Assembly: GCA_963854835.1 (NCBI GenBank)
Contig: OY978525.1
Coordinates: 26,249,253 to 26,313,252, forward strand
Reading direction: 5' to 3'
Length of the DNA: 64,000 nt
DNA from: Megamerina dolium
Taxonomy: Eukaryota > Arthropoda > Insecta > Diptera > Megamerinidae
The notes beneath the pieces are model-generated. The model saw only the letters and a program-made list of their open reading frames with translations, made no database searches and was not told the origin of the DNA. This document shows, piece after piece, positions 48,415 to 59,097 of this stretch; the first letter of the stretch is position 1; each line of letters starts with the position of its first letter. The translations under genes and the position numbers were made by a program.

Positions 48415-49703
48415 TTAAAATTATTAATACCGATTTCCACTATCAACAATGAATAAAATTGAAACTGAAAATTTAAAATAATTAATTTATGTAAAAAGAA
48501 ACTGCGGTATGCTAGCCGGAACTTTGAAAAATCACAATTTCGTAGTACGTTCTCAATGGTATCAAAAAAGGTTTATGAAGGTTATTGGCCTAGTTTTTCG
48601 ACAAAAAATTGTCTAAAGGGTTGTCCAGCAATATTACAAATATTTTGTTCAATAAATTTTATTTCAAATATTCGAAAGTATTCAGGAAATTATGCGAAAG
48701 GTTTGAATATCATTCAAAATTATTTTGAACTTATTTTAATATTTAATTTTTTTGTTTTTTTTTAATATCAATAGAATGATAAATTGTTGTTTTTAGAACA
48801 TCAAATTGTATGTGTGGCCTATTTTCGAGGAATCAAAATTAAAAAAACCTAAAAAAAACACCTTTACTTAAAAAAATTATTGATTGACTGATAGACTTTT
48901 TTTAACGTTTTTACGAGTAACTGGCGCATTGTTAAAATCGAATAATTCATCTTTAAGTCATAACTTTGTGGTTCAACTATGGAAGCAATCACTGTATGCA
49001 TGAATTCATACAAGTAAATCCATGTAATTATGTACGTAGATTCTGTATGTGGGTGGGTTATTTGTGCGAGTGTTTGATAAGTGTCTGAAGACTGAAGATG
49101 AATTTGAGCATTCTCAGTTCGTAGCGAATTTTACAAGTTTTTCTTACATGTATATATGCATACATACATACACTCATGAATACTTGTACTTGTTGTACTC
49201 ATGTAACTACATATAAGATATTCATCTCATAAATGCATTCGCACATTTGAACGTCATTCAGCAGCATAATTTGTATGATGTGCGGTGTAAGTGTGTATTC
49301 TATGCAATGCTAGGCATGACAAGTACTATGAGCATGATGAACATACATTTCAACTAGTTTATATGCACATAGAAGGAAATTGCATACACATTTTATTATT
49401 GCAGCACCAAAACCAGCACCAACAACAACCACAAGTGCCATAATAGCAAACGCACTCAACCGCAACAGCCTCCTGAGTAAAACTACATGACGCGGAATCA
49501 AGTGTCCTCTATAACTACAAGTATGCATGGTGTTGTTGTTGTTGTTGTTGTTGCCAATACATATGTTTAATTTTAATTTTTTTTATTTTTATTTATTTTG
49601 ATTTTTTTAAAACCTCCCCAACAAAAAAATGAGATAAATAAAGCACACCCAAAAAAAAAAACACTAGATTAAGGTAAGTCAAGATGAGTTGGCACAAACT
49701 TAC
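48415..49703 (-). other. Intron downstream of the off-track-like exon 3 (no further exon seen)
   Basis: Follows the GTAAGT donor of the 49865-49704 exon on the minus strand. It holds (gtt)n at about 49531-49553, catacata words and a CA-rich patch. I found no continuation exon, so the intron must extend leftward past other repeats if the gene model is right. Confidence 0.5.
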
Positions 49704-49865
49704 ATATAATACTGAGGCGTGCTGGTGGTGATGCTTGTCTGGCACCACTCGATTCACTGGTAGCAATACAAACATAATCACCACCATCTGCATCCTTGCT
49801 AACATCATTAATATAAAGATTAGAACCGATTTGTTGAATGCGTGATGAATTTTGTATGGATTGTC
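49704..49865 (-). CDS. otk: off-track-like (PTK7 family) receptor, exon encoding second half of Ig domain 1
   Basis: This 162-base exon is bounded on the minus strand by tcttttttacag before and gtaagt after, both in phase 1. It encodes SIQNSSRIQQIGSNLYINDV, SKDADGGDYVCIATSESSGA and RQASPPARLSII. The DxGxYxC motif holds the second disulphide Cys of an immunoglobulin fold. From memory, Drosophila Otk has a closely similar run here (RVHQIGSNL...YVCIATN...SGAREASPPAKLS). Otk/PTK7 proteins are single-pass receptors with several Ig domains and an inactive kinase domain, and act as Wnt/planar-polarity and axon-guidance co-receptors. The paralogue Otk2 is an equally possible identity. The next Ig exons are not in sight. 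The neighbouring exon completes this domain. Confidence 0.85.
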
Positions 49866-50001
49866 CTGTAAAAAAGACGAACAAGAAAAGATGCAATACG
49901 ATAATAATAATAATGATGATGATGATGAGGTTAAAAGCATATTATATTAATTATAAATAAATATCAAGAGGTATGTACTATCTACTGCATAAATTGCTTA
50001 C
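49866..50001 (-). other. Short intron (136 bp) splitting Ig domain 1 of the off-track-like gene
   Basis: On the minus strand it begins gtaagc and ends in a pyrimidine tract plus tttacag. Both flanking exons join in frame across it, rebuilding a Gly codon (G from upstream, GA from downstream). It contains a (CAT)n-type run near 49913-49927. Confidence 0.85.
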
Positions 50002-50133
50002 CATTATGCAACCATGAATATTGCAAGCCATTGAGTGGTGTAGCACGACAGGGAAAAATCACCGAATCACCTTCCACGATAGTTTGACTTTGTGGCAAGG
50101 TTACAAAACGTGATGATGATGAGATGACAATAG
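50002..50133 (-). CDS. otk: off-track-like (PTK7 family) receptor, exon encoding start of Ig domain 1
   Basis: This 132-base exon follows an acceptor (cacttgcag) and ends at a gtaagc donor. It has phase 1 at both ends, so the first codon is completed by an upstream exon. It encodes IVISSSSRFVTLPQSQTIVE, GDSVIFPCRATPLNGLQYSW and LHNG. The Cys and Trp at the spacing C...W are the first half of an Ig fold, pairing with YVC in the next exon. From memory, Drosophila Otk has SSSRFQRVPQSQSVVE...YDWLHNG here, directly after its signal peptide. The signal peptide should therefore lie in an exon at higher coordinates. I could not identify it, and the family A array and the 3.3-kb RTE element occupy the upstream intron. 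Confidence 0.85.
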
Positions 50134-50339
50134 CTGCAAGTGTAAAGTAATAAAAATGAGAAAGAGAAAATGTATTTTATGCCATTAAAAATAAATAATT
50201 TTAAATGCTACCCTTTCTCTAGAAACTTATTGTAAAAATTTTATTTTCATTTCTACCCTTACCCTATAAACTTATTATATAAAAATACATAAAACATATA
50301 TAAACATATATAAAGTGGCTGGAACCAGTGAAATAATAT

Positions 50340-51260
50340 TCATTTAAATATAAGTTTAGATTAAGTTGATCCCAACGAAGGGACGGGAAGAGCCCGTTAA
50401 ATTCACTTGAAACTATGTCTATCGCACACCTTAATATTGGAGCTAAATTAAATAGTGAATGTGACTCGCCTATTTTTTCTAAAATTATTCTTTCTAGCAA
50501 TAATAATTTACATGTCAATTATGGTTCTCTAGACATAATACAAAGTACATTATGGCGGTCTAAATGCACAAAAATTCCTTCAAAAGTTGTTGTGCTAGGC
50601 TGAATATTTCATTAGTTTAAATTTTAACTAATATTACAATTTTGTATGTGAACTATATTAAATAGTAGGTATAGCTCGATTTTTTCTTGCAAAATTATTT
50701 TCCTCTATAATACTAATCTGCGTCCTAAATATGCTTGACCAAGACCGAATACTACATTACTTTGAATCGGAGCTACATTAAATAGTAGGCGTGGTGCACC
50801 TATTTATTGTAAAACTATCTCACCTTACAAAACTAATCCACGTATCAGATATAATTGCTCTAAATGAAATACTACGTAAGTTAAGGCGATTTATAGTTGA
50901 AACCAAGTCCGTGCCTTTGTATGGAAGCTACATTTAATAGCCAAACTCGGCTATTTATTGTGTAATTATTTCCCTATATATATTAAGTCGCACATCATAT
51001 ATGGTCGTCCTAGGGAGAATATTATGGAAGTTATACATTAAATAGTAATCGTGGTTGCCCCATGTCCTCTGAATATAAAAACCATTACAATATAAATTGT
51101 GATGTCAACTATGATTGAGATAAGGGTGATATTATGCAGGTTATGGCATTTGAAAGTTGGAAAAAATTCCTCGACTTTGTATGAAAAATACATTAAATAG
51201 TGGACGTGACTTTCCCATTTCTTGTGCAATTATTATGGCCTACATTATGCACTGTCAAAA
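50340..51260 (+). repeat. Family A-type tandem units without termini
   Basis: About six diverged units are marked by tacattaaatagt followed by a ggcgtgg-type word (about 50444, 50656, 50770, 50929, 51033 and 51190). Each carries ttgtaaaattatt and ctttgtatggaagc motifs, as in the interior of the 4.9-kb element. Spacing is about 105-210 bp. It sits just upstream of the off-track-like exon in the presumed intron. Confidence 0.6.
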
Positions 51261-51369
51261 CAGAAATTAATTTTCTCTTTGCAGTGTTAATCCAAGGGTG
51301 AAATTGTGAAAAATTACCTCTTTGAATTGTCCTCTTGTAAAAATAATTTTTTCAAAAAATATTAAAACT

Positions 51370-51382
51370 GCTTATTGCTTAC
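51370..51382. repeat. Left target-site duplication of the RTE element
   Basis: gcttattgcttac here is repeated as g54720 plus cttattgcttac at 54721-54732, directly after the TAAG tail. The leading g could belong to either tail or target, so the duplication is 12 or 13 bp. Confidence 0.85.
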
Positions 51383-51704
51383 GGTGGTCTGGTGGTGTTT
51401 TCGCAAGGTAACGTGTCTAACTGCCTCAACCAGGTGGGGCTAGCGCAATCCTTGTTGAACTCATCGCAAGTCAACTCACTGGCTGTCATGTAGTTTGATC
51501 TGAGCGCTATGTGATGATACCTTTATTTGTCTGCTTACTCTGTGATGGCGCTTTCATTATTATTAATGGGGGCCCTCCATGTGGCGACCACCGGGCAACG
51601 TCTTCCTGGCACCCGCTGGGAGGCGGCTGAAGTGAGTGGCGAAAATCTCCTCGGTTAGAGGTTGTGCGTTGGGTTTGGGACCCGCCACATAAAAAACCCC
51701 CCCA

Positions 51705-52043
51705 ATGAAAAAAACAAATATGCCTCGGAGAAGGACTACCGTTTTTGTTGATGACCCCCGCAAACGAAAAAAGGACCACGATTTACGGATATGCACCTGG
51801 AATGTCCGATCCCTTTATAGGGAGGGTGCCTCTATCCAGCTGGTTGATGTCCTCGAAAAATACAGAGCTGACATCACCGCTCTCCAGGAAATGCGATGGA
51901 CAGGACAGGGCTGCTCCAAAAGAGCGTCCTGTGACATCTACTACAGTTGCCATGCTGAAAGGCACGAATTAGGATGTGGATTTTTGGTCAGCAAGAGACT
52001 ACGACATCTTGTCTCGCAGTTCACGCCTGTGAACGAACGGCTC
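51705..52043 (+). pseudogene. RTE endonuclease, N-terminal part, up to frameshift
   Basis: Starts at an ATG (51705); a second in-frame ATG follows at residue 6. The frame contains the AP-endonuclease motifs RICTWNVRSLYREG (residues 28-41, Asn33) and ALQEMRWTG (Glu62). These are the metal-binding Asn and Glu of the EEP fold that nicks target DNA. Sense is lost after residue about 113 (CTC at 52041), where the homologous continuation moves to another phase. The formal frame continues to 52106 with unrelated residues. The change is equivalent to a net +1 shift, most simply a small deletion. Confidence 0.85.
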
Positions 52044-52044
52044 A

Positions 52045-54678
52045 ATCCGCATCAAGGCAAAATTTTTCAACATCAGCCTTATATGTGCCCACGCTCCGAC
52101 GGATGAGAAGGACAATGTGACCAAGGAGAGCTTCTTTCAGCGCCTCGAAGAAGCTTATGACCGCTGCCCCCGCCACGATATCAAAATCGTGCTTGGCGAC
52201 TTTAATGCCAGGGTGGGCAAGGAAGGTACCTTTGGTCCAACTGTCGGAAAATTCAGCCTCCACCAAAACACCTCCGATAACGGAATGAGGCTGATTGACT
52301 TCGCCGCAGCACGAAACATGGTAATTGGTGGTACCAGATTCCAGCATCTCGACATCCACAAAGCGACATGGCTGTCTCCAGATCATCGTACAAGAAACCA
52401 AATTGATCATGTGTTGATTGACGGAAGGCATGCTTCCAGTGTGATGGACGTGAAATCGATCCGTGGTGCCAACATCGACTCGGATCACTACCTTGTTGCA
52501 GCTAAGGTGCGCACACGCTTATGTGTCGCAAATAACAAGAGAAGTCCCACACAGAGAAAGCTCGACGTCAGTAAGCTGCAATCACCAGAGACAGCAGATG
52601 CATTTTCCACTCGACTATCGGATCTGCTTATGCAGAACACTCCCCCACTTGATGATACATGCGCACGGTGGACACATATATCCCACTCCATGACTACTGC
52701 TGCCGAGGAGGTAATCGGTTACTACCGGCCTCTGAGGAATGAGTGGTATGATCAGGAGTGTCGCGACGCTACCGCAGAGAAAGACGCCGCCTACAGAAAA
52801 ACCCTGCGTGCAGGCGTAACGCGAGCTGTTAAGGAGCGGTATAGAGAGAAAAGGAGTGCAGAGAGACGTCTTTTCAGGCGCAAGAAGAGGGAGTTGGAAA
52901 GACGCGAGTGTGAGGAGATAGAGATGTGTACCGACAAGAATGAGACTCGAAAATTCTTTGAAAAGATCAAGCGCCTGAGTGGAGGTTTAAATCCCGGAGC
53001 ATCTTCTTGTCGTGATGCAAATGGGAATCTGGTTACGGATGTCCAGAGTGTACTGAGGCTATGGAGGGAACACTTCTCCACGTTACTGAATGGCGATGCT
53101 ACGAACAATTCCGCCAGTGGAGGAGAATGCCCGATAACCCCAATTACAGATGATGGTGTTGATGTTCCACCACCCGACTATGACGAGGTTGAAACGGCCA
53201 TTTTAAGGCTGAAGAACAACAAAGCTGCAGGTGCTGATGGCCTGCCTGCCGAGTTGTTTAAGACCGGAGGCGATGAGCTGCTCACCCGCATGCACCAGCT
53301 CATAAGCAGAATATGGTCGGATGAAAGCATGCCTGATGATTGGAGGCTCAGTGTTCTCTGTCCTGTACATAAAAAAGGAGACCCCACAATTTGCGCCAAC
53401 TACCGTGGAATAAGTCTCCTGAGCATCGCGTACAAGGTTCTATCGAGCGTACTCTGTGAAAGATTGAAGCCTATGCTCAGCAACCTGATTGGACCTTATC
53501 AGTGTGGCTTCAGACCTGGTAAATCCACCATCGACCAGATTTTCACACTGCGCCAAATCCTGGAGAAGACCCAAGAAAAACAGATCGACACACACCACCT
53601 ATTTGTTAATTATAAAGCCGCTTTCGACAGTCCGGTAAGGGATTACCTCTACGCAACAATGTCTGAGTTCGGTATTCCTGCAAAGCTCATTCGACTTTGT
53701 AGAATGACACTGCATAACTCCCGTTGTGCAGTGAAAATTGGGAAGGACCTCTCCGCACCGTTTAATACCGAACGGGGTTTCAGACAAGGTGATTCGTTAT
53801 CGTGCGACTTCTTCAATCTTATTATGGAGAAAATAATACGAGCTGCTGATCTACGACATAATGGCACTATCTTCAACAAAAGTGTCATGCTGTTAGCGTA
53901 TGCCGACGATATTGACATAATCGGCATGAACACGCGAGCAGTCAGTGCAGCATTCTCAGAGTTGGAAAGAGAGTCGCGTCGGATGGGTCTCACGGTGAAC
54001 GAGGGCAAGACGAAGTATCTAGTGTCAACAAACAAAGAGTCCCGGCGTCTTGGACAGCACGTCACTGTTGACAACTACGCTTTTGAAGTAGTAAGGGACT
54101 TTGTCTATCTTGGGACCAGCATTAACAGCAGTAATGACGTCAGCTTGGAGATCATGCGTAGGATAACTCTTGCTAACAGGTGTTACTTTGGGCTGAGTAA
54201 GCAATTGAGAAGTCGAGCCCTCTCTCGAAGAACGAAAACTACACTCTACAAGTCTCTCATCATGCCTGTCCTAACATATGGCGCTGAAGCCTGGACAATT
54301 TCCACCTCGGATGAGCGAATACTTGGAGTTTTCGAGAGAAAAGTCCTACGCAAGATCTTTGGACCTATTTGCGTTGGTGGCGAGTACCGAATAAGGTACA
54401 ACCATGAGCTGTACGAGCTGTATGCCGATATTGACATAGTAAAGCGCATCAAAATCCAGCGGCTGCGCTGGCTAGGTCATGTCGAGCGAATGGAAGAACA
54501 CGCTCCAGCTAAGAAGGTGTTATATTCGGGACCCGCTGGAGGACGACGCAAAAGAGGAAGACCAAACCTCCGGTGGAAAGACCAAGTACTGGAGAACCTG
54601 ACGGCGCTTGGAATTTCTAACTGGCGCCAGCTAGCGAAGAACAGAGATGGCTGGCGAAGCATGTTATTTTCGGCCTAA
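52045..54678 (+). pseudogene. RTE endonuclease C-terminus and reverse transcriptase
   Basis: The homologous frame reopens at 52045 and runs to the stop after 54675. The first ATG in it is at 52117, giving 853 residues. Numbering from that Met, the endonuclease motifs are GDFNAR (27-32) and SDHYLV (122-127). The reverse transcriptase shows KAAGADGLP (369-377), NYRGISLLS (428-436), CGFRPGKST (463-471), GFRQGDSLS (554-562) and YADD (595-598). The C-terminal tail has RWLGHVERM and RGRPNLRWKDQV (813-824). Motif A reads FVNYKAAFDS: residue 498 (AAT, 53608-53610) is Asn where the catalytic Asp is expected, probably from GAT to AAT. With the upstream frameshift, the copy should be unable to move itself. 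Confidence 0.9.
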
Positions 54679-54702
54679 ATCGATATTCGGTTGTTATGGC
54701 CA

Positions 54703-54720
54703 CATAAGTAAGTAAGTAAG
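54703..54720 (+). repeat. (TAAG)n tail of RTE copy 1
   Basis: cataagtaagtaagtaag ends the element directly before the right target-site duplication. The same tail is seen at 57561-57579 and, with decay, at 8873-8891. Confidence 0.9.
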
Positions 54721-54732
54721 CTTATTGCTTAC

Positions 54733-56544
54733 AAACTCTGCATGAAAGTTGATTTTTTAAAGCAATAAAGTAGCTCTGCATTAGGAATACTTTGCAGGCG
54801 ATTTTGGGCTTTGTCTCACGAATTGCTCGATCAATATTTCCCTTAATATAAAGCTTTTGAAAGGTTAATATAAAGGTAAATATTAGCCGCTCACAAAAAA
54901 TATAATGGGGTCAAAGCAAAGAGACAGTCCAAGACGGTCAATTGACATTACAATTTCCCACATTAGCGCTTAAAAAATCGATTACTTGATGGGCTGAGTG
55001 GAATGGCCCACAAGTCTATGTTCCCAGATTGAGTTGCATACTCATTATTACTGCAGTCACATTCTTGTCGTTATGCAATGTACGACGATGGAAATCGTGT
55101 GTTGTTGATTAGCAAGCCAATTTGATGGTCTTTTCGCACAAAATGTGAATATTTAATTTCGGTCCGAACAGCATAATTTTGTAATATTTTCCAACATTTA
55201 TCAAGCTTCAAGCTTGGTCAACTCATTTCATAAAATACTGAATGATAGTCAAGATTTCGAGCGAAAAAGAGCTGTCAGTATCAAAATTAACTATATTTAA
55301 AAACGGATGAACCTAGATGTATAGAATCATATACGATACGATTAATTCGAGGCGCATCGCTATTTCAACATGTTTCTATGAAATGTTGACAATGCTCCAC
55401 AATGCATTAAAAAATAGAGAACCAGGGTTGAAATTCAATGAATTCAAAAATTGAAAGTCAAAGACCCCTCGAATGAACCAAAATACTCGTATTAAAAATG
55501 TGAGCAATTAAAATATTTTAAAAGACATACAAAATACATTTAAAAAGTTTATAAATGTAAATAATGAAAAATTTAGTGCAAAGAAGAAAAAACAAAACAA
55601 GCACAACAAAGAATGTGAAAGATAAAATTCCAACCAGACAGTTTAAGTGCTTTTGGTCATTTTGTCTTACTTTTCTTGGTTTAAAAATGTTTGTACATAT
55701 TTTTTTTTTTTTTTGCAAGGTTGATAATTATGTTGATAATGATAACGATGGCAACAAGATGCTGCAAGTACATATACTCGTAATATAGCACCAACGCTGG
55801 TACTGTCGTCTCAGTTCATGATGCTACTGTTATTGATTCAGCTAGAATACTCGAGCCAGATATCACATATAGTACAATATAAGTACACTTGTTGGAGTAA
55901 ATAAATAAATAAATAAATAAAATGTAAAGAGCAACAACAATGATGGTGAACAATTGCATTCATATTTTAAATGCTTCTTTTCCTTCCTCCTGTTGTACTT
56001 CTTGTATACTTTTTTTTTCGTTTTATTCTCCATACTACTTCTATGGTTTCTCTGCCATATCATATTATTCCTTTTTTTTTTTTCTTTTTATAGTAGCTTC
56101 ATGTGTTCCAGAACTACATCGCATTTTAATAAATCTTCCTGTTGTTGTTGTTGATTTTTTTTTTTGTGTTTATTTCCTTGCAATTTTGCTGTTGTATTTG
56201 TTATGTACGATACATACCTCAATTCAACCATTCTTAGCTTCATGGCATTTCAGCTCTAAAAGGTTCATAAAGCCATAAAGAGTCCACACGCGCGCTGAAC
56301 AACAACATGCCAATGAAAATGACATTGCATTACGTTGCGTTGTGTTATTGCGTGTCTGTAACGTCGTACCTATTGCATTATACATACATAATGTGGGATG
56401 AAGAAGCATTATACATAGGAGCAATACTACTCGTATAGTATGTAAATGATATGTTGAGTGCAATGGTGGGTGTTATGCTTTCAGTGTGACCATAGACTGA
56501 TAAAAATTTTCATTAACAGTTTCAAAATAACCAAAATGTATTTT
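54733..56544. other. Non-coding AT-rich DNA between two RTE copies
   Basis: 54890-55330 has a less random look (gttgcatactcattattactg, agagctgtcagtatcaaaa) and may be a worn DNA-transposon end; I could not prove it. Further on are (aaat)n at about 55898-55921, T runs, and frames on both strands at 55518-56278 that are low complexity. Confidence 0.45.
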
Positions 56545-56559
56545 TATTTACAGAAATTT
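56545..56559. repeat. Left target-site duplication of RTE copy 2
   Basis: tatttacagaaattt recurs exactly at 57580-57594, immediately after the TAAG tail. Fifteen bases, perfect. Confidence 0.92.
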
Positions 56560-57579
56560 GTAGAATGACACTGCATAGCTCCCGTTGTGCAGTGAAAATT
56601 GGGAAGTACCTCTCCGTACCGTTTAATACCGAACGGGGTTTCAGACAATGTGATTCGTTATCGTGCGACTTCTTCAATCTTATTATGGAGAAAATAATAC
56701 GAGCTGCTGATCTACGACATAATAGCACTATCTCCAACAAAAGTGTCATGCTGTTAGCGTATGCCGACGATATTAACATAATCGGCATGAACACGCGAGC
56801 AGTCAGTGCAGCATTCTCAGAGTTAGAAAGAGAGTCGCGTCGGATGGGTCTTACGGTGAACGAGGGCAAGACGAAGTATCTAGTGTCAACAAACAAAGAG
56901 TCCCGGCGTCTTGGACAGCACGTCACTGTTGAAAATTACGCTTTTGAAGTAGTAAGGGACTTTGTCTATCATGGAACCAACATTAACAGCAGTATGACAT
57001 CAGCCTGCAGATATTGCGAGGATAACTCTTGCAAACAGGTGCTGCTTTGGGCTAAGTAAGCAATTGATAAGTCGAGCTATCTCTCGAAGAACGAAAACTA
57101 TACTCTACAAGTCTCTCATAATGACTGTCCTAATATATGGCGCTGAAGCCTGGACAATTTCCACCTCCGATGAGCGAATGCTTGGAGTTTTCGAGAGGAA
57201 AGTCCCACGCAAGATCTTTGGACCTATTTGCGTTGGTGGCGAGTACCGAATAAGGTACTACCATGAGCTGTACGAACTGTATGCCGATATTGACATAGTA
57301 AAGCGCATCAAAATCCAGCGGCTGCGCTGGCTAGGTCATGTCGAGCGAATGGAAGCACACGCTCCAGCTAAGAAGGTGTTATATTGGGAACCCGCTGGAG
57401 GATGACGCAGAAGAGGAAGACCTAACCTCCGGTGGAAAGACCAAGTACTGGAGAACCTGACGGCGATTGGAATTTCTGACTGGCGCTAGCTAACGAAGAA
57501 CAGAGATGGCTGGCGAAGCATGTTATATTCGGCCTAAATCGATATTCGGTTTTTATGGCCACATAAGTAAGTAAGTAAG
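56560..57579 (+). mobile_element. 5'-truncated RTE copy 2
   Basis: Starts at gtagaatgacactgcat, corresponding to about 53699 of copy 1, and continues to the common 3' end and (TAAG)n tail. About 95 percent identical to copy 1 by eye. Flanked by a perfect 15-bp duplication. The 5' junction has microhomology (ttt), usual for truncated target-primed insertions. Confidence 0.92.
56565..57537 (+). pseudogene. RTE reverse transcriptase C-terminal part (copy 2)
   Basis: From 56565 the frame carries GFRQCDSLS (Gly to Cys against copy 1) and an intact YADD box, and then FVYHGTNINSS. A one-base loss near 56989 (cagcagtatgac against cagcagtaatgac) shifts the frame. The sequence continues in another phase from about 57064 through AEAWTIST, ICVGGEYRIR and RLRWLGHVERM to a TGA at 57403-57405 (copy 1 has CGA). 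A second stop lies near 57487. Never functional after truncation. Confidence 0.88.
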
Positions 57580-57594
57580 TATTTACAGAAATTT
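57580..57594. repeat. Right target-site duplication of RTE copy 2
   Basis: Exact repeat of 56545-56559. Confidence 0.92.
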
Positions 57595-57769
57595 CAACTT
57601 GTAACTAAAAATGACACTCGCGAATGATCACTTGGACGTTTATCCAATTTAAAGGTTGTAATGCATTTTCGAACAATCGTACCTCAAGCGAAGTTTATTA
57701 AAAAGAGAAATCGTCATGGAAAAATTCAACCTTTTCTATTCAAAAGTAACATTTTTTTTTAATAACCGA

Positions 57770-58330
57770 CCGAATTATAAACGGAACACATTTTTCTCCC
57801 TACTTTGTATTAGTGCTAAGTATATTAAGAAGTAAGCGTGGCTTACTAACTTTTTTTAGAAATAAATTCTGCCTATAAAACTAATCTACATCTGAAATAT
57901 GATTGTCTTAAGCGATAGTTTGTATGGGAGCCCCATTAAGTAGTGGGCGTGGCTTGCTGATTTTATGCAAACTTATTCGCGACTACAGTATTAATCTATG
58001 TATCAGATATGGTTATTCTAGACAGAGGATTTTTGAGGTTAGAGCACTTTAAATTTAAAAGAAACGCAATCATTTTGCATGGGGGCTGCTATAAAAAGTA
58101 GGCGTGGCTCGACCATTTCTGGCATAATTATATAGCCATTATATTATATAACTCTACGTGCCAAATATTGTTGTCGTAGATGGTATAGTAAGTGAGTTAT
58201 AGCAAGTTAAACATTTTAAATATTCTGAAGTTAGTCACTTTGCTCTCTTTGTGTGGGCGTTGAAGTTGACCGATCATGCTCATTATCAAACCCATCCGTA
58301 CCCTTGGATCATAGGTTACTCATTGTTTTC
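57770..58330 (+). repeat. Family A element fragment
   Basis: Parallels the middle of the 4.9-kb element unit by unit: aagaagtaagcgtggcttac, tatgggagccccattaagta with gtgggcgtggcttgctgatt, aaaagtaggcgtggctcgac, and gatcatgctcattatcaaac with ccgtacccttggatcatagg. Both accctgca termini are absent. Confidence 0.65.
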
Positions 58331-58906
58331 AAAATACCTCCTGGTCACATTGTACATACATATTATAGTATGATACAAGTATAGTAGTATGCTTTTTATT
58401 ATAATATTATAATTTACACACGATCTTCCTGCTTCATTCTTATTTCGTGGTCGTTGTTATTTTAATTTGATTTTATGCATAGCAAATTCAACAATGGTAC
58501 TTACAACAGAGAAATAGTAAGAGCGAGAGAAATAGAGTAAAATTAAAACACAAAATGATTAAGTAATGTGTGAGTAAGAGAGAAGGATAACAGATGACAT
58601 CCACATGGTTATGTAGGTATGAGAAAGGTCATATTTAGAATTTGCAACATTTTGAAGTTCATGAAATTCATGAACATGCAGATAAGCACACTTCATTCGA
58701 ATTTGTTTCATTCGTACTTTAAAATGTATGAGTTTACTTGGAATGAGTATCATAATTTTAAATGTAATTTGGTATAAATATAGGTGTACATATATGTATG
58801 TGAAATTAAATGTTACTGTTTCAATTCATTTTTATTATTTTAATTTGCATTTATTTTTCACATGCATAAGCGTAAATTGCAATTTGTATGTATTTTTTGT
58901 TGTTGT
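58331..58906. other. Non-coding AT-rich DNA
   Basis: No repeat or coding similarity recognised. Confidence 0.5.
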
Positions 58907-59097
58907 GGTACCGTAGCTCAGTGGTTAGTGCGTTGGCTTTCTTATCTGAAGCACAACTCTAATATCAAAAAAATTTCTCACTTCGGCACTGGGTAATAGA
59001 CGTAGATCCCTTCTAATACTGTCCCAAATTTAACACGCTTAACAGTACTGAAAGAGAAGCTCGTTCAAAGGGCCCTTTGGGGTTTACATGTGCTGCA
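58907..59097 (+). mobile_element. SINE copy with internal deletion
   Basis: A well-kept A-box head (ggtaccgtagctcagtggtt, agtgcgttggc) is followed by a shortened body. The B box and most of the central region are missing. The tail is present: cacttcggcactgggtaata, cttctaatactgtcccaaat, acagtactgaaagagaagct, cctttggggtttaca. Roughly 160 bp shorter than the 30.6-kb copy. Confidence 0.75.

Larger units (their letters stand above)
51383..54720 (+). mobile_element. Essentially full-length RTE-type non-LTR retrotransposon (copy 1)
   Basis: It is bounded by a 12-13 bp target-site duplication. It begins ggtggtctggtggtg, has a roughly 320-base GC-richer 5' UTR, one long coding region (AP endonuclease then reverse transcriptase) and a very short 3' UTR ending atggccacataagtaag in a (TAAG)n tail. 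At 3,338 bp with a single ORF and a microsatellite rather than poly(A) tail, it fits the RTE clade. Copies of this protein in insect genomes are often mis-annotated as craniofacial development protein 2-like. It is inserted antisense to the off-track-like gene, about 1.25 kb upstream of the exon at 50133. Two defects (see the coding entries) make it non-autonomous. Confidence 0.9.

Noticed and set aside
52042..52488. 148-codon minus-strand frame
   Set aside because: It is the antisense shadow of the RTE endonuclease/RT coding region and resembles no protein.
53649..54074. 141-codon minus-strand frame, with a near-identical one at 56522-56926
   Set aside because: It occurs in both RTE copies only because it is antisense to the same reverse transcriptase region.
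55518..55718. Possible signal-peptide exon 1 of the off-track-like gene (hydrophobic minus-strand frame)
   Set aside because: The hydrophobic stretch is T-rich low complexity, no donor site of the required phase was found after a cleavage-like site, and nothing links it to the exon at 50133.
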